Shown here: positions 28,901-40,900 of the stretch, piece by piece
How the letters are laid out: every line of letters starts with the position of its first letter
Position numbering within the stretch: position 1 is the first letter of the stretch
Source: Metridium senile
Taxonomy: Eukaryota; Cnidaria; Anthozoa; Actiniaria; Metridiidae
Assembly (NCBI GenBank): GCA_949775045.1
Contig: OX459097.1
Location: 19,379,177-19,443,176, forward strand
Direction of reading: 5' to 3'
DNA: 64,000 bases
Position numbers and translations under genes: made by a program
Notes under the pieces: model-generated
Databases searched by the model: none
Told to the model about the DNA's origin: nothing
Seen by the model: only the letters and a program-made list of their open reading frames with translations

Positions 28901-31900
28901 ATTTATAACCATCTTTAGTATAATTTTTGAAAATAAAAGTAAAATAAAATCCATTTTGAAAAGTAAAATCAAAAGTAATGTGAAAATGAAATTGAAAAAT
29001 AAAATCAAAATCAAAATTAAAATCAACAGTAAAAAGAAAATCAAAAATCAAATGAAAATCAAATTGAAAAGTAAAATGAAATTGAAAAGTAAAATGAAAA
29101 TCAAAAGTAAAATGAAAATCAAAAGTAAAATGAAAATCAAATTGAAAATCAAATTGAAAAGTAAAATCCAATTGAAAATCAAAATAAAAATCAAAAGTAA
29201 AATCAAAAGTAAAATTAAAATCAAATTGAAAATTAAAATTAAAATCAAATTGAAAATTAAAATGAAATTGAAAATTAAAATCAAAAGTAAAATTAAAATC
29301 AAAAGTAAAATTAAAATCAAAAGTAAAATTAAAATCAAAAGTAAAAGTGAAATCACTTTACTCGACGTGGCCCAGGGCTGCCACGGACCACGGCTGCCAC
29401 TACCGTGATCCTTTGCGGCACGTGCTGTCCTCAAGGTTTATTATCTTCGATTCAATGGCGGACACGGCTGGAGCAGTATCTATCATCTGTTGGTTTATAT
29501 CGAGATTGCACGACTTTGCTGAATATCCCTAAAGGATGAGTTAGGTGAGCTCCTAAGATAAACCTCTGCAGCATTTTAAAATAAGCCACAGCGACAAGAC
29601 AGTCTAGGATCGTCGATGATGTTTGCTGCAGTTGGAAAGCGGACCAGGACGAGCTACTTTTAATAGCTTTTAGCCACAGAGCCGTACATTAAATTTAATT
29701 GAAATTTACTGCAAAAACGGTTTGAAAACACGCGGTGAAACGAGAGCGAAGAAGCAATACAGGAAAGACAGAAGCTTATTATTTAAGTATGTCTAGCTGG
29801 GTCCATCGTGAAGTTACGTATGACTCGGATGGATATGATAAGCTATTTTACAACGGGCTAGATATGTCAACATATCCTCGGACATATTCCCTGGACACCG
29901 TGAGCCACAAGCTGTTATGGTTGAGGGTATTAATTAGTTGGTCACAGCCACATCGATTTAATAAGTCAAGTTTATCAAACGAGAAGGATTCCATGATATA
30001 CTGTTTATACGTTGATAGACGACCCGTACCACGGCCACCAGGCTAGAGTTTTTACATTTGACAAGACATGGTCAACATGGATGCAAAAGATATACTGTAA
30101 TCTATGAATCTTTAACAGCAAACCAGGTAAGAAATGTAAGTCAAATTTTTAACAACACAATAGAACCAAATATGATAAGTATTCACTCATATTTGTAACA
30201 AGGAGATGACCTTTCTTGTGGTACTTTCAATTGTTGATATTTTGTCCAACACACCGCAATTAAAAATCATGGCTTTGAAATAGTTATATCTACAAAATGA
30301 TTGAAATCAGATTAATTTTCTTTAAAATTAATTGCAAGAATTGTCTCATCAACTTATAGCATTATTCCATATTTGTATATCATTGCCAAGGCAACAGCAA
30401 TCAAGCTCAAATAAGCAATATCACAACTTTTATCTTAGCTCAGACGTCTATACTAGTATACACCTATTTCAATTAACGTTGTCCATCTGGAATGGTTGAT
30501 CTGAGAACGATAGGAATTGTGGGAGATCAATAAATTCCAAATGCATTGTTTTAATCACATTTGAATGGTGCTGAATTACAGATAACAGTATTTCAGAAGT
30601 AAACATTGATATTCAAGTGTGATTATAATAGTGCATTTGCAGTTTAACGAGCTCCCACAATTCCTATCGGTCTCAGATCAACCATTCCAGATGACAACGT
30701 TAATTGAAATAGGTGTATAACTGATCCAGAAACAAATAATATGCAGGTATAAATATAAGGCAGTTGAGAATGAATGTAAGAAGAGAACATAGCCAATACT
30801 TTGGAGTTTTGAAAAATATGTGTTTATTGTTATGGAATTCAACAGTTTTCTGTGTGATAATGCATTTCTTTAAGGGTGTGATCTTACTAGCAAGCAAACT
30901 AAATTTCCATTTGGTTTAATTTAATTTTTATTTTTTTTTAATAACAATTAAGTTTTTCACTTTATTTTTTTCTCTATATGTAAATATTATTCTTGTATTG
31001 TTATTTATATGTAAGTATTGTTATAATGTGTGGGTGAAATAAAGATTGACTTGTTTGGAAGATTACTTGACAAAGGGAAAGACGATCAGACATTTAGTGA
31101 GTTGTTAGTAAGTACTGAAATAAAGCAGGTAGGGTGGACAATTCAAAATCAAGTTTTTTCCACTTTATTGTTTAAATATGTAAAGCTAGGGTCAGACACA
31201 CCCTTATACTTAGAGACAGGAAAATCATAATACTAGAAAAATCCTAGTACCCGAAGGTAAACCACCGTTGTCCATGTAGACTCACTGCAGTAAATGTGTA
31301 CTATGTAGATGATGTCATCCTAGTACTCGGATCTCCCTAGTCCCGTGTATAAACACCCACTGAAACAAATGAATGCATGAAATGGTTCTATACCAGAAAA
31401 CACCCCAAACAATGTAGTAAATTTGACATTTTTCTCCATTCCCAGGCTTCCCAGTTACTGAAGAGCAGTTGGAAGCAGTTGCTATGGAGTCAAGTGTGCT
31501 GGAAGAGCCAGATGATATCTTATCATGTGATATTAGGAACATCTCACTCTTTAGATCTGTGCTTTCAAGCTTTGTTCTCTACTTATGGTTTGGTGATATG
31601 ATGTGTGTTTAGCCCACAGCTCAGCCAATGAGGTTAGGCTTTTTTTAAATGGTCAATTCTAAACACACCACCAATTCATAAGTACAGAATAAAACTGGAA
31701 TGTACACATTTAAAGTGGAACCTGTCAATGAAGGCATAATACCAGATACAATACTTTATTTATCCATGGGAAATTCATCAGGATTTTTACAAATAAAACA
31801 TTATATCAAGAACATTAACATTATATTAGAATCAATTATAGATAGAGAAGGTGTTTTTTTTTTATTTTAACAAGTCAATTCTACTCTTACAGTGCGAATC

Positions 31901-34900
31901 AAAAAACTGTTGGCACCCAGAAATCGTTGAACACTCACAAACAACTCTAACTACAAAAAGGTTTTCATACTACAAATCAGTCAAACTTGTTTCTGAGTTC
32001 AGTCAACGAATAATAAACAATTTCTAATATATTTCAAGGTGCCCACGGTTTTGTGATTCACACTGTAAATCATTATAAAATATGTAATTATACCTATATT
32101 TACATTTTGAATTTCTGTGATGCTTTGATTGATTTGTTATACTAAAAGTTTAAAGAAAATCTGGGTTTGTACAAACACATCTCCTGGCATCCTGGCACTT
32201 GACAATTGTGTTGGAAAAAAAAATCACATCATTTCTGTTATAGTGTAATTAGCTTATTCCAAGAATACCAAAAAAGGTTAATGGGAATGTTGATATCTAT
32301 CATGTACATGTGTATGTACGTATATATAAATATACAATGAACAAAACTATACTAGTATAAAGATAATAGAACTTCTTGCTGTTCTATCTGTCTGTAGACA
32401 CAGCTTAAAATTTCAAAAACAGTAGTTACCCGTAATTTTTTAACATATAATCATCTGATATGTACACATGTACAACCATAAATCAGAAGGTATTCATTTA
32501 GGCAATACTTTTCTTGAAAAAAAAGTCATTTTTATCTGTTACCACCAGTTTCATTACTACACGCCATCAGACAAAAAAATTTGTGAAGTGAAGAAATGTT
32601 AAGGTAGAAATGTTATTTTAAAGAGAAAATTGAGCCAAAAATAAAATTGTCTTATGAAAGACATGAAACTTATTTAGTTTGAACAGTTTGATACCTAAAA
32701 TATTTCTTCATTGAACTGTCATTGACGACTTGTTTGTAAGATGTCTAGACAAATTGTGTTTGATTGACGGAAGAGAATCGCCAACTCCCTTCACAAATTC
32801 TGTTGGGTGTGTAGTGATGAAATCAGTGGTATTGTAATTAAGCTCTTTTGGACTTTTTTAGTTAAATATGAAAATTTAAATACAATAATAACATTTCAAA
32901 ATAGTGCCCAATTCCTAAGGGTAAGGGACTCTCGTATTTTAGATGGTGTAATAACCTTATTCCAATACCAAAAAGGTAAATGGGAATGTTGATATCTATC
33001 ATACATGTGTATTGTATATATATACACCTATTTCAAAAAAATTGCTGTCGCAGCCAAAGGTACAGACTACACTCTAAAGCCTGCAAAGAAAGTCATTAAC
33101 ATGAATATATAATGTTGGTTTATTACTAGTTTTTTCAATAAATATCTGCTTCATCGTCTACTACTGCAACAGCTAGTTGCTGGTCATACATGTATATCAC
33201 AAACACGCACAAGGAAAAATATGCTATGAATAACTCAAGAAGAGAATACCAACATCCTTTGCAGGCTTCAGAGTGTGGACTGTATCTTTGATTGCGACAA
33301 CAATTTATGAAATAGGTATATATAAATATACAATGAACAAAACTATTCCAATTTTAAAAATAATATAACTTCTTGCTGTTCTATCTGTCTGTAGACAGAG
33401 TAGTTACCCATAATTTTTTAACACATAATCATCTGATATGTACACATGTAAAACCATAAATCAGAAGGTATTCATTTAGGCAATACTTTTCTTGAAAAAA
33501 TAATTTCATTTTTATCTGTTACTGTAAAGCTCTATTAGATTTTTTTAGTTACTGTGTGACTCGCAGTACCGTAGTCACTTACAAAAACTTTTAGGTAATA
33601 TAATGAAATTTGTAACACCGTAAAAAATGTTGACTTAACTTTACTGACGTTTTGAGCTTTAGAACGTCTATCAACGTATAAACAGTATATCATGGAATCC
33701 TTCTCGTTTGATAAACTTGACTTATTAAATCGATGTGGCTGTTACCAACTAATTAATACCCTCAACCATAACAGCTTGTGGCTCACGGTGTCCAGGGAAT
33801 ATGTCCGAGGATATGTTGACATATCTAGCCCGTTGTAAAATAGCTTATCATATCCATCCGAGTCATACGTAACTTCACGATGGACCCAGCTAGACATACT
33901 TAAATAATAAGCTTCTGTCTTTCCTGTATTGCTTCTTCGCTCTCGTTTCACCGCGTGTTTTCAAACCGTTTTTGCAGTAAATTTCAATTAAATTTAATGT
34001 ACGGCTCTGTGGCTAAAAGCTATTAAAAGTAGCTCGTCCTGGTCCGCTTTCCAACTGCAGCAAACATCATCGACGATCCTAGACTGTCTTGTCGCTGTGG
34101 CTTATTTTAAAATGCTGCAGAGGTTTATCTTAGGAGCTCACCTAACTCATCCTTTAGGGATATTCAGCAAAGTCGTGCAATCTCGATATAAACCAACAGA
34201 TGATAGATACTGCTCCAGCCGTGTCCGCCATTGAATCGAAGATAATAAACCTTGAGGACAGCACGTGCCGCAAAGGATCACGGTAGTGGCAGCCGTGGTC
34301 CGTGGCAGCCCTGGGCCACGTCGAGTAAAGTGATTTCACTTTTACTTTTGATTTTAATTTTATTTTACTTTTGATTTTAATTTTCAATTTAATTTTAATT
34401 TTCAATTTGATTTTAATTTTAATTTTCAATTTGATTTTAATTTTACTTTTGATTTTACTTTTGATTTTGATTTTGATTTTCAATTGGATTTTACTTTTCA
34501 ATTGGATTTTACTTTTGATTTTCATTTTACTTTTGATTTTCATTTTACTTTTGATTTTCATTTTACTTTTCAATTTCATTTTACTTTTCAATTTGATTTT
34601 CATTTTACTTTTGATTTTCTTTTTACTTTTGATTTTCTTTTTACTTTTGATTTTGATTTTATTTTCACATTACTTTTGATTTTACTTTTCAAAATGGATT
34701 TTATTTTACTTTTATTTTCAAAAATTATACTAAAGATGGTTATAAATGTAGTGGCAGTTATGGGCCACCATACTAGAGACATTGAGAATGAAATTAATTC
34801 CCTGAAAACTAACATATATTCAACTTGTGACAACCAAACCGTTCGACGGTCTTTTGACCGCTTACTGGAACTATGGGATACATTAGAGGAAGTTCACCCA

Positions 34901-37900
34901 CAATATATTCAATATATAAGGTATAAGGGAAGCAATGCGGCTTCAAATTGTAGGAGAAAGATATCGAAAGTTGAAATGTGACACGGCGCACGTGATTGAA
35001 GAGTGGAGAAAGTTAGCTATCAACCAACAACAAATAGATGACGTAGATAATGTGTCTCTTAAGTCTGAAGTCTCGCGACGATCAAGTAGTTCTTCTTTGT
35101 CGTCACAAAGGGAGAAACTCGAAGTGCTAAAGAGAAATAGAGGCTGTTCCTACGAAACTATCATGAAAACACTCGAGCTTCGTTATGATACCCATACCCA
35201 CTGCATAGAGGAACTAACGAACGGCCCAAAGATAAACTACGGTGATAACTTGGCCCTTCTCAACTTTAGCGAGAAGCTATACGCCGCCACCAAAGTCCTT
35301 AAGGGAGACTACGAGACAGAAATTAGCGTCGCCACTAATATGAGAAAACTCGTCAACCGTTTGCCAAATGATATGATATCAAAATGGCAGCACGAAAACT
35401 ACAGGATAACAGAGACAGGACGATGCGCCAGGCTTACTGATGTCGCCACATTTGTGAAAAAACACGCAGAGATCAGAAACGACCCAGTCTTTGGTGCTCA
35501 GAACAAAGATACAAAGGACACTAAGCAGGCTGAAAGACGCTTTGCTCCAAGTCTGAGGAAGCAATCAACACTTACTTCTACATCTGTTGACAAAGAACCT
35601 GCCAACAAAACCGTTAACTGTGAGATCTGTGGTGGAAGTGCGCATAACCTGACTAGATGTCCAGTGATTCGACGATGCGACAAGGTGGCAATGAGACGAC
35701 AATATGCAGCTTCGTATGGCTACTGCTTTAACTGCGGCCAAGCAAGGCCTGGGCACAGCAGTGTCAATTGCTCACATCCACCCACGTGTAAACAGTGTAC
35801 TGCAACTCATCTGGACATTCTACACCTTGAGCGAAAACCGACGAGGAACCAGACTGACGGTCCAAAGAACACTAACCAGAATTAATGACAGTCCAAAGAA
35901 CACTAACCAGAATACCAACGTCACCTCTGCCGGTGTGTCTACAATACGTAAGACCCACATCCTGCTAAATATCCTTCCTGTAACTATAACGACGGAAGGC
36001 GGCCACGCTGCCACAACGTACGCATTCTTAGATAATGGATGCACTGACACTTTAATTGATCGAGAGTTAGCCTATCACTTAAACTTAAAGGGCTCTCCTG
36101 AAAACATAGAGATAAACACTATCACGAACACCCGAGTTGATGTACGTTCTGAAAGGGTGGGGTTCAGTTTATCTGCTGCCGACGGCAGTTCGCCAGACCT
36201 AATGGTCGAGGAGGACTATGTACTTCCTACACTCAACTTGACGGTACCAGAACTTCCTGACGAGATCGATGTATCAAAGCACCCCCACCTAGACGACTTA
36301 AGGTTCCCGCAAGTCGATATACGCCGAGTTTCCATTATCGTCGGAACCAACGTACCACTCGCTCATGTCCAGACCGAGGTGAGAATACCTGAAGGAGATG
36401 GCTTATTTGGGTTCTGCCATCCGCTGGGGTGGAGCATCGCCGGACCTGTTGGACCTGTTGGAAAGAGGTCGCAAAAATTGCTTCTTAACTGCACTGCGTT
36501 GGATCGTCAACTGGATGATCAGGTGGAGAAGTTTTGGCGACTAGAAACCAATGGAACTGTGAAGGTCAATGAAACAGGACTCTCAGAAGAAGATAAACGA
36601 GCACTTCGTATCATCGAAGAAACATCACAATACTCTGAAGGACACTACAACGTTGACTTGTTGTGGAAAACAATAATCCTGAACTACCTTGTAGTCGAGC
36701 TACTGCTGAGAAACGATTGGCGTCCCTGAAACGTAGGCTCACCAACCCGAACAACGCAGATGTTGCTACCAAGTACTGCGAGGTCATGAATGATTACATT
36801 ACCAAAGGCTAAAGACTCGACTCTGAAGATGCAAACCGCGACGGTGGCCGGTGTTGGTACCTACCGCACCATCCAGTAACTAATCCCAACAAACCGGGTA
36901 AAGTGAGAATTGTCTTCGACGCTGAGACATCTCTCTCAACAAGAACCTTCTGCAGGGACCAGACATGACTAACAGCCTCATAGGTGTGTTACTGCGCTTT
37001 CGCCAAGGCACCGTGGCCTTCGTAGCCGATGTAGAGGCAATGTTCCATCAGGTGCGGGTGAAATCCGAAGACCAAGATGCTCTAAGGTTCCTCTGGTGGA
37101 CTAATGGCTTTGATCAGGAACCAGATGTGTATGTGATGCAGGTACACATTTTTGGCGCTACCTGTTCTCCTTGCATAGCGAACTCTGCTCTGAAAAGAGC
37201 GGCAACCGATAACGCTGAAGACTTCTCCCCTAATGCAGTCACGGCAGTTCATCAAAACTTCTATGTTGATGACGCGTTAGTATCTACCAACGATGAGGGA
37301 TCTGCTATACAGCTCGCATCAGAGATGACCGAAATCCTAGACCGTGGAGGTTTTCGCCTAACAAAGTTCACGTCGAGCAACAAAGAAGTGTTGTCATCAA
37401 TCCCCAAGGACAGGAGAGCAAACCCAAACCTCAATTTGGACTTAGACGAGCTTCCTGTCGAAAGAGCACTGGGAGTACGATGGTGGGCAGAGACAGACGA
37501 GCTGGGCTTTCAAGTTAAAAACCTTGGTCGTCCGGAAACGAAGAGGGGTATCCTGTCCACTGTGTGCTCTCTATACGACCCAATCGGTTTTGCAGCACCT
37601 GGTTCGTAGTACCAAGAATGTTATCAAGGCGACCATTGGTCTACAAACTCTAACAGACACGGCCCTCTATACACTGCTTACTGAAGTCGAACGCATCTTG
37701 AACGGACGTGCACTTACAGCCAATTCTGATAGCCCAGACGACTTACAGGCGCTCACACCAGCACATTTTCTAATGCAGAGGAGAACAATGAATCTTCCGC
37801 CGGGTCTGTTCGACGACAAGGATATTTACCACAGAAGAAAGTGGAGACAAATCCAGTACCTGGCCGAAGTGTTCTGGAGAAGGTGGCTAAGGGAATATGT

Positions 37901-40900
37901 ACCAATCCTACAACAGAGAGCTAAATGGCTTAAGGTGTCTCCCAACCTGAAGACGAATGCTCTGGTCCTACTTGTAGATCATACTACGCCCAGAGGACGC
38001 TGGTTTCTTGGCCGAGTCTTGGAAACCTATCCTGGACCAGATGGAATGGTGCGTACAGTCAAGGTCAAGACCAAGAATAGTGAACTCGTGCGCCCTATTC
38101 AGAAACTGTGCCTGTTGGAAGAAGACCTGACGGCCGCATGTTAGACTGTTTTTTATAATAGTTCAATTTTGTTGTAGTTATGTTGTGAAGTTGAGACTTC
38201 CGATGGTCTCCTCAAGGTGGCCGGTATGTTCGGGACAGTTTCGGGATCCCTGTGTGGTCACGTGACTCACACGAGGTTTAATGGACATTCTTCACGTACA
38301 TGTTGATGTTTTTCTCGTTCAAATAATTGTAGTCCTTACGCAGGCATGATCGTGAGTAATCATTGTAATTAAGCTAAATTGTTCATTTCTTTTGTGATTC
38401 ATCATTTGATTGTATAATAAGCATAGTGTTTTGATTTGATTGTAGTTTTACCGAATGAAAAATAAATGCATTGAAATCGAGTCGAACGAATGTTTGCGTG
38501 ATTATTTGATTGAACCTCCACAGTCTCTCTGATTGGATATTTATGACAAGCAAAAATATCCATTGATTGGGGTAGAAAATGATGAAACAATAGGACCATT
38601 GCAGGCTCTCCCTTCCCTTCTCGCTCCCCTCACCCTAGAGCAGAGCAGCTACGCAGGCTAATATTTGTTGTGTTGTGGTACTCCCCTGGTCTTACCTTAT
38701 ATCCGTTAGGTACATGTCCATCCACTACATTTAAAATGTTCCCGATATCAGCATCACTCGTATCTTTTCGTACTCCCATTGTATCACCAATCCTGATCGG
38801 AATTCCTTTTCCTAACTTGTACATCATAAACTAAGAGAATAATATGTGATTATTATCATTTTAATAGCGTTTATTTATCAAGAATTACTTTATATTTTCT
38901 AGCATCAGCCATTTTTGGTCCATTTTATCTATTATACTCTTTAACAAAATCTAAAAAAATAGACAAAAAGATATTGAGCCAAGCAAACACGATATATCTC
39001 TCAAGGAGATATATCGAAGACATTAAGATGAGCGAACAAGGTCTATCTACCAAGAGGATTGTATTGGGAAAACATTGAGAGAAGGAATAAGGTCTATCTA
39101 CCATGAGGAGTGCATTGAAAACATATTGAGGCAAGTAAATAAGGTCTATCTATCAAGAAGATTGTATTGGGATAACATCTAGACCAGTGAATAACGTATA
39201 TCTATCATGCATGTCGATATTGATTGTATAAGGGAAGGAACATTTGTTATTCCAAGGAGAGGTGAGTGGACACATTTGCTCAAATGTTAGCATCAAATAT
39301 CAAAGAAAATCATTTAAATCATGTGAGTCATAATAAATTAACCTCTTCAGTGAGACTGTATGCTGTTAATCCTGTTGCTGCTTTATACACAATACCATCT
39401 TTCAAAACGCTATTGATGCTGTTGAGAAAACTGGACTTTCCAGATCCTACTTCGCCCATTAGAATAATGTTGAATGTTTGCACATGCAGACTGGTATCTG
39501 GACGAATACCTTGTATTTCAGACTTTAGGTCATCTCGGACACTACAAAACCAATTAACAATTGATGAGGAATTTACTAAAGAAATCATGACCGAGAGACA
39601 AGTATTAACATAAACCTTCACCTGTATTTTCTTCAAAAAAACATAAGTACATAGGCATAAGTACCTGATTTTCTTTTAATTTACAAAAACATAGAATATA
39701 GTTTGGAGTTTTTAAAGCCGTTTAATCAAATCGTAGATCGTGGTTTATTAGGTTTAAACCGCTCTGTTTTATCTCTTGGTTTGTAAACCTGATAAAACAT
39801 TTGTGCTCCTGCTATAAAACATACCTTTTATCCCAGCCTTTAAGTGTCCGCCATGCTTCCTCTTTGAAGACTATAGTAGTAGTAGAGATAGTGGAACTTA
39901 CGTATTGTGAAAGAGATAGGTAGGTAGGTAGGTAGGTAGGTAGGTAGGTAGGTAGGTAGGTAGGTAGGTAGGTAGGTAGGTAGGTAGGTGGGTAGGTAGG
40001 TAGTATTGACTGTTAAAAATTAACACATTTTTCAACGTTAACGAATTTCTACCACTTCAAAATGTGCTTTTATAACCAAAAAGCTAATTATAAATTCCTT
40101 ACCCTGAGGGACCTGAGGTGGCTTTGGTTTTGACAGCTTTAATCCCGATTTTTAGAGCAATCAAAGTAGTTTTTGCACCAAAATTTGAAGTTCAAAAAAA
40201 ATTGTTTTTACGTAAATAAATACCCCTGGGCCACCTTAAGAAACTATTATTTGAAATGATGATTCACGTTTGTTTGGCTTGTTTCAAGTAACCGGCTTCA
40301 TGTTTGCACGAGCTAAGAAGCTAAACTTGATGAATCAAATTAAAATGAAATATACGCGTGTTATATATACATATACATACATGCATACACATAGATTATC
40401 TGCAGAAGATAGAGTGACTTACGTCTATCTTAATGTTTCCTATTAATTGCAGCTTTAAATAGCTGATCCAGGGTAAAAATTGATTTGGTTTCAACTTCCT
40501 GTTTTAAAAGTAAAGGTGTATGGCATCCTACTTTACTATATTTATCATCATTAAAAAGTAATTGTTTTTTACTTGAATTGCTGTCTTCGGCTTAAAATGT
40601 GCATGAGAATGTTTTTTGTCTAAAAAGAGCGAAGAGATCTATGTGGAATCATGTTTGTATCCTTAGAAACCTTGCTTTTTTGACAGTTTCACAGAAGCTA
40701 GTTTGCGTTTAGGTCACAAAATGTAGTTTGCACTAACTTTTTGTAGTCAAATGTTTTTGGGGGGGCTGGTATCCTATTTTAGGTCTTATCTTTAGGTCTT
40801 ATTATTTTAAGTCTTATCTAACTAGCGGAGTAAAATAATTTAGGCTATGTCGTTGTTTGAAATAAATTTAAATTTGTAACACCGTCAAAAATGTTGACGT

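Larger units (their letters stand above)
28876..34772. mobile_element. Foldback DNA element, 5.9 kb, with 1.1-kb inverted arms
   Basis: Ends TATGGTGGCCCATAACTGCC (left) and its complement (right); flanked by CTAGAG (28870-28875 and 34773-34778), a 6-bp target duplication. Arms: 28876-30021 and 33665-34772. Outer third of each arm is a tandem array of AAAATCAAAAGT/AAAATTGA units (about 430 bp left, 390 bp right), purine-rich on one strand. The inner part is GC-richer and unique. No transposase was recognised in the 3.6-kb centre, so it is non-autonomous or very decayed. It sits in BEL/Pao gag, so is younger than that element. Confidence 0.85.
28716..35885 (+). pseudogene. BEL/Pao gag, interrupted
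   Basis: The N-terminal part (about 28716-28875, [10 protein letters not shown]) runs into the foldback element and resumes at 34773 with [19 protein letters not shown] frameshift near 34920 leads to the frame 34935-35885: a DUF1759-like gag core ([30 protein letters not shown]) and two zinc knuckles, [14 protein letters not shown] (CX2CX4HX4C) and [16 protein letters not shown]. Gag would package the RNA. It ends early at 35885 because of a 31-bp tandem duplication (TCCAAAGAACACTAACCAGA repeated) that shifts the frame into pol. Confidence 0.78.
27842..38522 (+). mobile_element. BEL/Pao LTR retrotransposon, defective, split by a foldback element
   Basis: Plus-strand element inside intron 4 of gene 1. 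The 3' LTR is 38227-38522 (TGTTCGGGAC to CTCCACA). The 5' LTR is reduced to its last 118 bp (27842-27959), which match 38399-38522 apart from a deletion. Between them lie gag and pol of BEL/Pao type. Three kinds of damage: a 5.9-kb foldback insertion in gag; small frameshifts; and loss of RNase H and most of the integrase core in pol. It is not autonomous. Confidence 0.82.

Noticed and set aside
28817..29434. Long lysine/isoleucine or leucine/isoleucine/phenylalanine ORFs in the foldback arms
   Set aside because: They follow from the AAAATCAAAAGT array lacking stop codons; the same frames appear mirrored in the other arm.
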